Below are positions 1 to 11,955 of a stretch of 64,000 bases of DNA, one piece after another. Source of the DNA: Abelmoschus esculentus (taxonomy: Eukaryota > Streptophyta > Magnoliopsida > Malvales > Malvaceae); the NCBI GenBank assembly GCA_035048815.1, contig JAUCBN010000012.1:11203001-11267000 (forward strand), in the 5' to 3' direction. The translations under genes were made by a program, and so were the position numbers. A model generated the notes under the pieces. The model was not told the DNA's origin, searched no databases, and saw nothing but the letters and a program-made list of their open reading frames with translations. Each line of letters opens with the position of its first letter. The first letter of the stretch is position 1.

Positions 1-1231
1 GGGAAAACTAGTATAGTTTAGAGGCAATTTGAGGACAACATAAAGTTTAAGGGGTTAGGGGGCAAATTAGGGAAACAAATGTAGGTTACAGGGAAAAGTG
101 TATTAAGCCTAAAATTAAAACTTATCGAAAATTATTTCAACGAAAATTACCGGAACAAGTCAATGTATTCTTAATAAACTTATAGGAAAATTTCAGAAAA
201 TTTTAATACACAAACTACGTTAACTTTAACTTGTACAAATTAATATATTTAAAAGTACTTTAAAGGATATATTTAGAGTTTATGATTTATAATTATAGAA
301 TTTATGATTTAAAATTTATGTTTAAAATATAAATTTTGTATAATAAATTTTAATTCTCTAACTACTTTGATTAAATTAGAAAACTTGTTGGATAATCAAA
401 ATGATAAAAATAAAAAAGAAATAAGATAACTGTTTAATATATATATAATTTTGATGCTAAACAAGATACAATTGTTCATCAGAGTTTCAAGAAATCAAAA
501 TATTAATTTATAAAATTTTGATATTAAAATAGGGATTCATGTAGTTCAATATCAAAGTGGGATAGTGAACAAAAATATTAGCTTATATTTATATATAATT
601 GTGATGCCAAAAGGTCAAACAATACAATTGTTTCATTGAAGATAAACTATTTGAAAATTGATTGATTCAATATTGATCCAAATTAAAGATAAATTATTTT
701 TATATCAATTTAATTTGAAAATTAGTCGATTTAATATAAGATTGATTCAAAAGTTAATTGGTTCGATATTAATCCGATATGATACCATACTTGACATGAT
801 TTATTATAGACAATAATTAAATCTGAATCAAATTTAATTAAATACAAATAGATATTTTACTTGTCATAATTTATAATAGACAAAAACTAAATCCAAAATA
901 GACCGAGTTTGACCCAAGTTGAACATAAACAAAATGCACAGAAAACCTAAATTAACATGAAATGAAATGAATTAATCAAATTGAATATGAATGCCACGTC
1001 TAATGACCATCCATTTCGGATGTAATTCTTTTGACTTATTTATTAGAAAGTCCTTAGACTATCAAGGTCTATTTAAATAACCCATAATATTTTTCTTACC
1101 TAAATAAGCCTTCTATCCTTTGATGCATTTCCGTAAAAAGTATTTGATTTTTTATTAAATAAATATTTTTATAACAAGATTCAAACTCATTTTACACTTC
1201 GTCAAGATATTCAATGGCCTTATAAGGAAAG
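1..1231. other. AT-rich intergenic DNA, no gene seen
   Basis: Very AT-rich, with no open frame of useful length and no recognisable domain. Around 650-790 short degenerate phrases such as gattgattcaatattgatcc recur in both orientations, which suggests old decayed repeat DNA. No terminal repeats or target duplications could be delimited. Confidence 0.5.
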
Positions 1232-1620
1232 TGTAATGTCTGAAAGAGGCAATGAGCATTAATCCCACATCGGAAAGGAAAATGAAGGTATTGAGATATA
1301 AGCGGTGGCGCTGCACATCATATCAGACATGCCTTTTAGGGAGAGGGTAATGAACCCGTGACAAATGATATCAAAGTGACCCTTTGACTACCCGATTTCA
1401 CGTCAAACGATCATGAGAGGGGAAGACAGGGTGAACAACTATGATAAGAGGCTAATCACGAGAGTAAAAGCTCTTAACGAGGGTTCACGAGGTGGATTGG
1501 AGAGAATGTCAAGGTGAAAAGAGGCAAAGAATATTAATCTCACACCGGAAAGAAAAAGAGAGGCCTTGGGATATAGTGATTCAATGTCATCATTTAGTAG
1601 TTGGATTAAGATTAATTATC
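1232..1620 (+). mobile_element. TRIM-like miniature LTR retroelement
   Basis: Two direct copies of a short repeat start near 1,232 and 1,503. Both hold aatgtc, then gaggcaa, then attaatc followed by a cacatcggaaag-like block, then a gatata element. After the first copy, at 1,366-1,382, lies tgatatcaaagtgacc, close to the plant initiator-tRNA primer site TGGTATCAGAGC. Purine-rich gagaggggaagacaggg at about 1,415-1,432 could serve as polypurine tract, although it lies some 70 bases before the second copy. There is no coding capacity in the roughly 140-base interior, as expected for TRIMs. The 3' part of the second repeat has diverged, so the right end is approximate. Confidence 0.5.
1263..1300 (+). 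promoter_or_regulatory. USE-like box and TATA-like box in TRIM LTR
   Basis: tcccacatcg at 1,263-1,272 equals the upstream sequence element of plant snRNA promoters, and gatata follows at 1,295-1,300. No snRNA-like sequence follows, so this is more likely a feature of the LTR promoter than an RNA gene. The second repeat has a decayed form (tctcacaccg, 1,539-1,548). Confidence 0.3.
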
Positions 1621-1875
1621 ATTATTAATCAACCTTTCATTGGTCTAATCCTAAAATGCACTGATTCATTTTGGAAAAATTTAAAACCTTTCATCTTTTG
1701 AGGACTTCAGGAAATTACTTAATATTTAGAAGCTTATTATAATGAAAATAGATACATGTTTCGAGACGGGAAGAGGCTATATCGAAACGGTATTGTCAGG
1801 GTTGTTAATAGGGGTGTATCGAAACACTTAGGCACTATTTCGATACTGAGATTCATGATAGATAATACTGTTAGT

Positions 1876-2756
1876 AAGGCTGTAAACGAACTGAACAAAC
1901 ACGAACAAGGGTGTGTTCATGTTCATTCGTTTAACTTTAATCGAACAAACGAATGAACACAAACATAAACGAACACAAATTTTCTTGTTCATGTTCGTTC
2001 GTTAAGGATTGTAGCTTGTTCATATTCGTTTATGTTCGTTCGTTTAAATGATAAACGAACGTAAATGAACGAACATAAACGAACGAATATAAATGAACAT
2101 AAACGAACGTAAACGAACGAACATAAACAAACAAACATAAATGAACATAAACGGACATAAACGGACAAAAATAAATAACATATATATGTTAAATATTTAA
2201 TATTTTGGATTAATTTGATTAATTCAGCTAATCAACTGATTTTAAATCGAACTAGTCGATAATTAAAATTTTAAAAAACTCTTAATTATTAGATAAAACC
2301 TAAAATTTAACTGATTAACTAATTTTGTTTTGGTTTGATTCATTAACTCGATTTAACAGAACAATAAACACCCCTAGCCTATAACAAGGAAGTTTTTTTA
2401 ACGAGTCATAAAATAAGATTTATCAACTCGAGTAACTCAAAATTTTTTGACTCGACTTACTTAATCTAATGCTCACCCTTAGATATATGTGAATAAATTT
2501 AAACGAACATAAATGAACGAACATAAACGAACATAAACGAACGAATATAAATGAACATAAATGAACGAACATAAACGAACAGATTACCGAATGTTCACGA
2601 ACATAAATGAACGAATGAGCCCTTTGTTTATGTTTGTTCGTTTAACTAAACGAACGAAAATTCTTGTTCATGTTCGTTCGTTTAATAAATAAACGAATAT
2701 AAACGAACTTCCCGCTGAACGGTTCACCGAACGTTCGGTTCGTTTACAAGACCTAA
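1876..2756. mobile_element. non-autonomous hAT-like element with GTTCG/CGAAC subterminal repeats
   Basis: The left end has aaggctgtaaacgaac and the right end, read inverted, ttaggtcttgtaaacgaac, giving an imperfect terminal inverted repeat of about 20 bases. The flanks are near-identical 8-mers, ctgttagt (1,868-1,875) and ccgttagg (2,757-2,764), fitting the hAT duplication size. Dense runs of cataaacgaac/gttcgtttatg in both orientations fill 1,880-2,165 and 2,495-2,755. The AT-rich middle has no transposase frame. Confidence 0.55.
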
Positions 2757-3999
2757 CCGTTAGGTTTGTTTCGATATTGTAACCCCCTTAGCCTGGCCTG
2801 GACGGAACCGGCACTAATGGGTTACACGGGGAATATCAAATTAAACCCGCAAGGGTCCGATCCGATAAACAACCCTAAAACCGTTATATATTTTTTTTAT
2901 TTTATCTTGCCTAGATGCACAAACTTATTCCTATGTGTCAAGGTCTCATACAAAGCATTATTGGTAACACTTTAATTAAAAACAAACATCCAATTAAACA
3001 CTTGAGTAGATTAAGGACTAAAACGTAAAACTTTTAAATTCAATTAGTAAAGTAGAAATTCTTTCCATCAATGTTCAATTAAACATACAAGAGTTCTTCA
3101 TAGAAAATTTCAACTTAAACGGATCATTCTATCATCATCAGTTGCATGTTCTTCTAATTTAGGGACCAAAATGTAAATCTTCCAAAATACAAGGACTTCA
3201 TCCAATTTAGGATTACCATCTTGAAATTAAATCAACTTTATACTTGCATACAAAATTTCAGCTCAAAATAACATCGGTAAGTACCTTAATCGAACAAAGG
3301 AAGATATCTGGGACTAAAGTATAATTTCTAGCAACTTTCAATTCTTGGTGATTGGTATACTTAATTAACAATATATGGCACATAATCAACAACGTCACGG
3401 ACTTCAATCAAGCTATAGGCATGCTCCCTAGAAAAAATGATTAACAACATAACAATCATGCTAGTACATGCTTCATCAATTCAAACCATTCCAAAGTTCA
3501 GCAATTAGCAATCAAACCATAATGGTCTTATTACAATATAAATCAAAGCCTAAGTACACACTCCTCACATAGGTTGTGTTACACATTGTCTTACCCAATT
3601 TATTTGCCAAAAACATACCAAATTCAAAGTGATTCTTCCTCTTGGTTTCCTTGCCCCGAACGAAGCTCCAAGTGCCTTTATTTCTCTGCATGGATGAAAA
3701 GAGAGCTTAAGCAAACATGCTTAGTGAGGAAGCTCTACACAAATCATCAATGCATCTTTTTTTTAAAACCATGATGAAACCATAATTTGTAATACATTGT
3801 TAAATCATGCATGCTAACATCTCATGCTCATGTTCTTAAATCATATGCTTCCTTGAGTTCACATAATCTTATCAAAACAATTTAAAAATGATGTTCAAAC
3901 CTCTTCTCAATTTCATGTATGTATATTGGCTTTCTAGTGACCACTTAATGTGAACCTTGAGTTCAACGAATACACGGATCCATGAGACATTTGTCTCGT

Positions 4000-4141
4000 C
4001 ATGACACGAAGTCACCATTGACATGACACGAAGTCACCATTAGCACTACCACGCACGATCGGACACATAGTCACCCTTGTTACGTGTAGGCGGCTCTACC
4101 ACGCACGGTTGGACACAAAGTCACCTTTGTTACGTGTAGGC
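4000..4141. repeat. short tandem repeats inside the solo LTR
   Basis: A 21-base unit carrying tgacacgaagtcaccatt occurs twice from about 4,002. It is followed by two units of about 50 bases that each start ctaccacgcacg and end cttgttacgtgtaggc or a close variant. Such internal tandem arrays are common in gypsy LTRs. Confidence 0.7.
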
Positions 4142-4259
4142 AATATTCTGTATTCTCAGTTTTGATTATAGTGCACTTAAGACAATCCTAATGACATGTC
4201 ATTCGTATTCGAATCTAAAGTTAGTGTCACTAAGCCAATATCATAATCAAATGTGCATG

Positions 4260-4481
4260 ATAACTTGCTGCTCATAATGCATGCATAATATGTTCAACAA
4301 ATGAACCAAAAGCCATGCCCAAGGGCACCATCATGTATAAGGCAATTAACCATATTGTATTCCAAATCATATAACTTGCTGCTCATAATGCATGCATAAT
4401 ATGTTCAACAAATGAAGCAAAAGCCATGCCCAAAGGCACCATCATATATAAGGCAAATAACCATATTGTATCCCAAATCAT
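4260..4481. repeat. tandem duplication, 2 x 111 bases
   Basis: Copy one is 4,260-4,370 and copy two 4,371-4,481. They differ at only a handful of positions (for example aaccaaaag/aagcaaaag and caagggcac/caaaggcac), so the duplication within the LTR is fairly recent compared with the rest of the element. Confidence 0.85.
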
Positions 4482-6034
4482 TTCTCATAATTTTTCATAA
4501 TCATGGATGCTAAATAAGCTATGCATTTCAGCAAGTAATTCTCATGTATGCACCATTTCAAAACATGCTCATGCATTTCCATAAATCTCATTGCATTACC
4601 AACATAATGCCTTTATCAAATATAGCCGAAACTCATATCGGTTTATCAAAACATTTACCTTACTTACTCTTGAACTATGGAAGGTTTTCACACTCTTCTA
4701 TAGCACCCAAACCAGAACCGTACCAAACGCGATTCGCTTTAAGTCCGAAAACACTCACCAACAAGCGAAACGAGCTTTCGCCGCTATCCGAAGATCGCAC
4801 CAACGCACCAACAATCAAGCTTCTTCTTGTACCTCTTCTACAACATTAAAAATAGAGTATTCTCACATCATAACATGCTCAAACCAACAGCCATATCCGA
4901 TCACCATTAAACTACCAAAAACTTAGCCGAAAAGACCGAAAACTAAGCCGAAACGCATCCGAACAACATCAGCCCAAAACCTAACGAATCTAACATCTAA
5001 TCCACCTCAATTATGATCCAAAAACACATACAAACTATCCTTATACCTCCAGCAACATTTAAGCATCTAAAACAACCCATAAAACAACCGAAAAGCACCT
5101 TAAAACTACACTGATTGCATTATTCCGGGATTAAATTAATGTGCTATCAAAAGAAGACTCAATTAATCATTAAATCAACATAAAAACATGATTGGATTCA
5201 TCTAATTTCCAGCATTAAATGAGATCCAAAAAGATTTCACAATAACATCACAAAATCACTAGATCTAACATTAAAAACATAGAATCAAGTTTTTATTCAA
5301 AGATTAGCAAGCTAATACTTGAGAATTTCAATAAAGAACCTTAGAAAAGAATAAAAATCCATAAAATTACCTTCAAGATCTATTCACCAAAAATATGTAT
5401 TTTTCCCCTTCTTGATTCCTTGCAATTTGATGTAGATTTGATGAAATTGATGCTTAGGTTTTGTAAAGGATGGAAAGATGATGCAAGTGATGTAATCTTT
5501 GTGGAAAAAGATGCAAAAATCAGCAAGGAATTGAAGAGAAAAGATGAAGAGAAAGTGAAGAGAAAATGAGAGAAAAAGACGAGAGAAAATGAGAGAAAAG
5601 TGGTTTTTGAGAAAAATGATTAAAAATCCAATTAAAGTAATTAAAAATATATTTTGGTGAATAAATCATTATTAAAAATTAGAAATGGGTTTATGGCCCT
5701 CTAAGGATTCTAATTTAGCTTGCTTTTCAATTTAGTCATTAAAATATGTAATTTTTCGAAAATTACAAAATAAGTCCTCTAATTTTTCCAAAAATTACAA
5801 ATTGGTCATTTAAGCATAATTAAAAATCAATATAAAGTCCAAATTATTTTCTTTTAATTTTGAAACATATTTTTAATATTTCAAACCATATTCCAAAATT
5901 ATTATTTTTCTTAATTAAAAATATTCTTATTTTATCTTTCCCAAAATAATGAACCGGAGAACCCGATTCGACCAGAATCAAATTCTCCTAACTAAGCCTA
6001 ACTAATAACCCCAAAAATGGGATGTTACAGATAT

Positions 6035-7454
6035 ACTTATTAATGGTTTGGATACATGAAGATCGACCAAGGATCTAAAGGTTGAACTTGACCCGACATT
6101 TTGATACATCTTGTATCAGTATCGGAACAAAAAGTTCTAGTGGAAAAACTTATCGAAACATCCTCCAAGTGGTTTTGATACCAGATTAATTTTTCCTAGA
6201 TTTTCCCAGATACTAAGCAGGCCGTATTGAAACAGTTAGAACACGTTTCAATACGCCTAACCTGTAAGATCACATTTTAGATGGTTTTTGATCAATTTGG
6301 TCTAATATATGAAATTCATTCTTTATGAAGTTTTACCAACAACCTTTAATAATCATAGTTTAGCAGTATACCAACTTTCAAGTCATTATGAATCCATTTA
6401 CTAAGTTTTAGACTTCTAGTCTAAAGGATGTATTTTCAACCATTTGACCATCTTTCCATTAATGTCATTTTACCATAATACAAATCTAAGCATACTTTAT
6501 ACATTACTAGTATATCAAAATATATATTTATGGTCTAACAAAACATGTTGCCACCATTTTAGGAGTATTTATAATGAGCTTACATACTTTAACTTGTGAC
6601 CTTGCCAAAATCTTACCAAAAAAGGATCCAAATCTTCTACTCAAAATCTTAACCTGAAAATGCATAGAAAATGAAGACATTAGGCATACTTTGCCTAGTG
6701 AGGTAACCAATATCGATAGGAACATATAATATGCAATCATTTTCATGCTACTATGTTATAACATCATTTAGTCCAATAATTCATAAGAGTTGCCATATGA
6801 CAAATAAATCAATATACATCATTGAATTGATCAAGATAGTGGATACGCGAACTCCCACGCCTCACCAAATAAATAAATAGTCTAATTCTTTCGCCTGACC
6901 AAATTTAAGCCTTAGCCCAAGGACCGTAGTCCATCCATACCAATGAGATCATGAATTCTATGGCATGTAAATTGTATCCAATTTCTAATTAAATTTAAGG
7001 TTCAATTCAATTTTATATCTATAACAATATCAATGATAATTTCAACAGGTTCTATGAATCAATATTAATGATTTTGACCTTTAAGTTCCTTTCAATAAGT
7101 TCAATGATCAATATTTCAATGATTCGATGATTTAACATTATCAAAGCAATAAAAAAAAGCTTATCAAAGCTTGCCACGATCCTATATGGTATCATGTCCT
7201 TTCCTTGCCAATAATATACTACATGTTAATAAATAACAATGAAATGACATGTAAAAAGCACCTAGCTTTGTCGCATAACTTTACTATACTCACCTTGACC
7301 CAATAGCTTTCAAATCTCTTGGTTGACAACTTCTTTGCCCTTGCTAGATTTGGTGGTGGCTCCTTTACGATGTTAGCTAAACAAGAATACATGAAATTTA
7401 TGGTAAAATTTGTCATTTAGTCGGTAGCTGTTATTATCGTTTTAATCAATCCTT
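6035..7454. other. unassigned repeat-like DNA, one exon-like segment
   Basis: No domain recognised. Phrases such as gtatcagtatcgg and acgtttcaatacgcc at 6,095-6,250 belong to the GTATCGATAC-type motif seen elsewhere in the window. On the minus strand, 7,376-7,294 reads like a small exon: preceded by cttgtttag and followed by gtgagtatag, with an open frame containing KEPPPNLARAKK. It could be a leader exon within a decayed LTR; I do not recognise it as part of any gene. Confidence 0.35.
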
Positions 7455-8969
7455 TGTAGGATATGAGGAGTGTCATAGTTTAACAACACAAACTTTCCTG
7501 TAAACTTCACTGATTTTGAAGATCCTTCTTTTGTTGTTCAAGAGTCTCTTGAAGATGGCTCAGTTAATATGATTGGAGACTTCTCAGGAAATCAGTTTAG
7601 AGACGTTGTATGGTTTCTTGATTCTAGTGTCACTGTAGAACTTACTTCTTATGCAACCAATCTAACTCTTTCAACTGAGTATCGTGACCCTGGTAAGATT
7701 ATTGTTTCTAATGTATGAATGTTAAATCAATTATTACATGTTCTTTTAATTAAAAATAACATGTTGTCTGTATCTCATTTTACTAAAGATAACAATGTTT
7801 CAATTGAGTTTTATTCTAAGTTTTTTCTTGTGAAAGACTTAGCAACTCAACAAGTAATACTTAGGGGATAAGAAAATGATGGTTTATACAGGCTTCAATC
7901 ATCTGATGGAAAGGTGTTTGGACAGCCATGACATGCACATACGCAGCCACAACGTGCAAGCTCTACAATTTGTGATGAAACACAAGGCAACAATTCGAGA
8001 AGCAACTATTGTTTTTCTTCTACTATATATAGCTAGTGTACTCAAAACTTGTAATGTTTCTAGTAATAATAATGTAGTATATGTTCTTTGCACAGTTTGT
8101 AAGTTGGGTAAAAGCCACAAATTGCCTTTTCAAAACTAAAACAATAATTATAGTCAACCTTTACAACTTGTTCAAATCTATTTATGAAGTCTTTCTCATA
8201 TTGTTTCTAATAATGTGAGTTATTATATGAGTGTAGCTGATGCTTATACAAGGTACACTTGGATAAACTTTCTAGCTAGGAAGTCAGATACTACTAATGT
8301 AATAGTCAACTTTAGAAGGCTAGTCGAAAGGAAATTTGGGTACAAGTTGAAGTCAGTTCAAACAGACTGGTACTGAATTTAAACCTCTAATCTCTTTTAT
8401 TGAGTAGCAAAGTATTGATTTTAGAAATATATGTCCTTATAAATCTAAACAAAATGATATGATTAAACGAAAACATAGACATATTGTTGAGCTTGGGTTA
8501 ACACTCTTAGCTCAAGCTTTAGTTCCTTTTGCTGTCAATCAGAATCTTAGCAAGGAGAGCCAATTGAAAGAATCTGAAAAACAACTCCTGTTAAAATAAA
8601 AGTGATAAAACATTAAAGTCGAAATCCACCAATTAATCCTCTTCTAGGTCTGAATACACGATCAATTGATAGTTTACAAGGATCAATTTCTTCTAATGAA
8701 ATAGAGTTCAGTGACACATTCATAGTTGATAGTGATGCTTCAGACCCTTATGATTTTAGTAATTCATCATCTTTTTGTGATTTCAATGATCTAGTTAGCT
8801 TAGAAACTATTAAAAATTCAAATGAGGATGCTCAAGAAAACGATGATGTTCAAAGAAACGATTACGGTTAAAGTAACAATATGATCAGTTCAAATGATGG
8901 TGGTGCGCAAGGTGACAGTATAATTGTTCAATCTGGTTCAACAAGTTCCAGGCAAGCTATTTCAAAGGT
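7455..8969 (+). pseudogene. Ty1/copia polyprotein, part 1: GAG-pre-integrase and integrase
   Basis: Broken frames carry copia features in order. WFLDSSVT near 7,630 matches the aspartic-protease DSG site with Gly replaced by Ser. NMLSVSHFTKDNNVSIEF and KDLATQQVILRG (about 7,755-7,868) are GAG-pre-integrase. CTVCKLGKSHKLPF (about 8,090) and the RYTWINF region (about 8,250) are integrase core. Several stops (near 7,718, 7,869 and 8,187) and frame changes mean it cannot work. No 5' LTR or primer site could be found upstream. The polyprotein is interrupted at 8,969 by a solo LTR and resumes at 10,895. Confidence 0.8.
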
Positions 8970-10894
8970 TGTAACCCCCAAAATTTATCTAATTTCTTAA
9001 AATAAAAGTTAGGATTTATATTATCGAAACTTGATTTGCAAGCTAAGTTTTTATAAAATAAAAAAAACAAAGTGATACGAACAAATTATTTAAAATAGTT
9101 TATTATCAAAATTACTGAAAGCTTAACCAAACATTAAATAAAGTTCAACCTAACGATAAATAATGTTATAGTCCAAAAAGTCCGAAATAATATTTCGAAT
9201 CTAAATTTTATTACAAATAACAAAATATCCGGAATAAACAAAATAGTCTGAAAACTATGAAACATACGTAATAATCTGAAAGTGGAAATCTCCAAGTACC
9301 GAAGTAGTCTAAGTCAAAGACCTGAAACAGGAAGCTGAGAGGGTGTAAGCTAGGGAGCCTAGTGTGTCTCTAGAGTACAGATAAACAGGATTTTAGAACA
9401 GTATTTGCAGATGATATGGTGTATGCATGAAATGCACCCAACTCCGAACACCAACAGAAGAGTAGGTTCCCCTGAACGACTATAACTCCATCACACCAGC
9501 AGAAGTGGAAACTCGACCCGTAGCTGGAGCCACCGATCAGAAGTGGTATCTCGACCCGCAGGTGAAGCCACTGAACAGAAGTGATAAATCACTAACTTCC
9601 TCGTACACATATAATCTACCGAATGTAATGTATATGCACAAATAGTATCAGAATGCATGCATTACAATCTAATAGAAGGCAAACATAACATATAGCAGGA
9701 TCAGGAATATAATGTCAGGATGATGCATGATCATACGAATTTAACAGAAACTGAACATACTGAAAAACAGAATCAACAGAAGAGAACACACCTGAACAAA
9801 AGGCTCAACGACGATACTGACGTCGGCTAGACTCAGCTCTACCACTAGAATGAGAAGTAGTAGAACTTACGAATAACCATAGTCATTAGACACTCTACTA
9901 TGCCTCTCTACTGAAAAGTACACTAATTAGAAATTAACCGAAATCACGTGCAGGTCTCGAATACTGTTAGACAAGAGGTCTTCCAAAAGGAGGAGGAGGC
10001 AGATGCTCGGGTCCGGAGTCCACGTCACTTGAATCAAACAGAAACTGATTCAGAATCCAAAACAGATAACTTCCAGACAGACAACCGAACTTAAAAGCCC
10101 TAAAAAAGACACTTCGGGTTCCAATTTCGAAAAACAGACAGCGCTATCAGACTTAGGACGTCGAAAAACATAAAGTGAGCCCGGGTTGAAAAGGTCAACG
10201 TTGACGTCAGCAGATGACATCATCAGGTCAACACTGACGTCAACAGTGATGTTAGGTGATGACGTCAGCATGACGTCAGCGAGTCATGGGTCGGGTAGGA
10301 TTTTGGGTTGGTTGGATTGGGTTTCAAGTCGGTCGGGTCGGGTTTCGGGTCGGACATGGGTTGGGATGGATTTTCCCGAAGATTTTCCCGATCCTCCCAA
10401 GCCTATTTTGATTGATTTTGAAGCCCTCATTCCCTTACCAGATTCGATTAAAACCGAACTAAAGACTCCCTTAACAGGTTTCGGTTCAAACCAACTTAAA
10501 CACTTAATAATTCAACAACTGATTATAAGAACGAAAAGGGGTGAAGAACTTACCGAACTCACACTCGAAGGGGAAGGAAACACGACCACAACAAAAGAAA
10601 AAGCAAGAAAGAACGAAAAGGAGAGAATCAGATTGTTTATATGAGCAAGAATTATAAGGGGAAATAAATCCTAGGCAGAATCGAATCAAACTCGGGGAAG
10701 AAATTTTCCAAAACCAAAAAAAATGGTGCAATCGCACATGAAGGGTCTAAACTCTTAAGAGTTCAAAACGAAGCCTTCAGTTTCCAAAAATTACAAAAAT
10801 GGTCCCTGATTTCATACTTTAAAATCCCCAAATTTTTAAGGCACGAAGTTAGGGATTTTGGTTCGAATTATGGATAAAGGTTTGGGGTGTTACA
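8970..10894. mobile_element. 1.9-kb solo LTR inserted in copia element
   Basis: It begins TGTAACCCCC and ends GGGGTGTTACA, with a perfect 5-base duplication aaggt at 8,965-8,969 and 10,895-10,899. Joining the flanks places copia coding sequence on both sides in the same element. No pol motif exists inside. A short internal repeat (cagaagtgg...ctcgacccg, about 9,499-9,585) is present. The frame at 10,186-10,644 has no recognisable domain and lies in the GC-richer, promoter-like half of the LTR, so I do not call it a gene. Confidence 0.75.
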
Positions 10895-10899
10895 AAGGT

Positions 10900-11262
10900 T
10901 GTACAACCTCGTGCTATGGTCACGAGATCGTAGACTAAAATTTTTTAACCAAAATTCTTTTCAGCTGAATTAAAACTTTGAGAACCTAAAAATATTCTAG
11001 AAGCAATGTTATCTGAAGAATGGAAGCTTACAGTTGACAGAAAGATTAGTGCCTTGGTTGGAAAAGGAACTTAGGATTTAGTTTTTCTACCGGCTGATAA
11101 AATACTAATTAGTTGTAGGTGGCTTTTCAAGGTTTGGAAAAAATCGAATGAAAGTATACAAAGGTACAAAGCAAGGTTAGTTGTTAAAGGTGACTCTTAG
11201 AATTCATGTTTTGATTATGAAAAAACGTTTAGCCTGGTTATTAAACATTTGACAGTAAGAGT
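10900..11262 (+). pseudogene. Ty1/copia polyprotein, part 2: N-terminal reverse transcriptase
   Basis: After the solo LTR the copia frame resumes with MVTRS, then the RT entry region: AMLSEEWKLTV, then RWLFKVWKKSNESIQRYKAR and LVVKG, corresponding to the W-x-F-K-x-K...KARLVAKG block. At least three in-frame stops are present (near 10,932, 11,070 and 11,200). The coding sequence stops at 11,262, where a hAT element has inserted, and continues at 11,956. Confidence 0.8.
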
Positions 11263-11955
11263 TATGGTTGTAAATGAGACGAGACAGATCATGAGTTACT
11301 CAAGCTCGACTCGGTCAAAGCTTGACTCAAACTCGAACCTGACTCGAATTTTTAATGAGCCGAACCGAGTTCCTTAATACTCGAATCAAAAAGCTTGCAA
11401 GCTATTCGAAATCAATAATAATAATATATAATTATTAGTATTAAATAAGGATTTTATAATTCAAAATCTACGTAGTGATCAAGTTGAACACGAGAAGAAG
11501 TTTAGAGGATTCTCGATGCAATTTCTGCTTTTTGTATGATACAAAGGCAAACATAGTTGATCTAGAGAGTAAACCTACATTGCACAAATAAAAAATAAGG
11601 GGGAGATAATTTGGCTATAAATAGAATAGGGCTTTAACTTACAAAACATTTTTCCTTTTGGTTGAAAACAAGTTTAAATATTTTTATTAGCTTTATTGAG
11701 ATTAGAGTTTGAGCTCAAACCTAATCGGAGCTCAAACTCTAATCTCAATAAAGCTCGAAAAGCTCAAACTCGAAAAACTTGAACTCGAAAAGCTTGAAAA
11801 ACTCGAGCTTTTCGAGTTTGATTTTGAGTTTGAGCTTAAGCTCAATAATTTTAAGCTTGCGAGTTTTCGAGTTTAGTCGAGCTCAACTTCGAGCATTTCG
11901 AGTTCAAGTCGAGTTCAGCACTACTTGAGCTTGACTCAGCTCGTTTATACCCCTA
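11263..11955. mobile_element. 693-bp non-autonomous hAT inserted in copia RT
   Basis: The left end tatggttgtaaatgag and the inverted right end taggggtataaacgag agree at 12 of 16 positions. Flanking 8-mers gtaagagt (11,255-11,262) and ataagagc (11,956-11,963) differ only by two transitions. The uninterrupted copia site would be gtaagagc, coding for the conserved TVRA stretch of RT, which confirms the boundaries. Subterminal sequence is packed with ctcgag/aagctcgaactcg repeats in both directions. There is no transposase. Confidence 0.75.

Larger units (their letters stand above)
2778..6029. mobile_element. 3.25-kb solo LTR, gypsy type
   Basis: The segment begins TGTAACCCCC and ends GGGATGTTACA, the TG...CA ends typical of plant Tekay/Del-like gypsy LTRs. 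It is bounded by a perfect 5-base duplication gatat at 2,773-2,777 and 6,030-6,034. No gag, RT or integrase motif is present inside, so this is a single LTR left by recombination rather than a full element. Short frames inside (for example 4,544-4,926) show no domain and are treated as chance. The orientation is not certain because the two ends are near mirror images. Confidence 0.75.

Noticed and set aside
1809..2376. taggggtgt at 1,809 and acaccccta ending at 2,376 as ends of one hAT element
   Set aside because: The 8-base flanks do not match, and the left motif belongs to the gtatcgaaac repeat phrase; the 1,876-2,756 boundaries with near-matching 8-mers fit better.
1890..2755. cataaacgaac runs as a CRISPR-like or satellite array
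   Set aside because: Spacing is irregular, both orientations are mixed, and the runs are subterminal to a hAT-like element; this is plant nuclear DNA.
10186..10644. 152-residue frame as a gene
   Set aside because: It lies wholly inside a solo LTR with a clear target duplication and has no domain.
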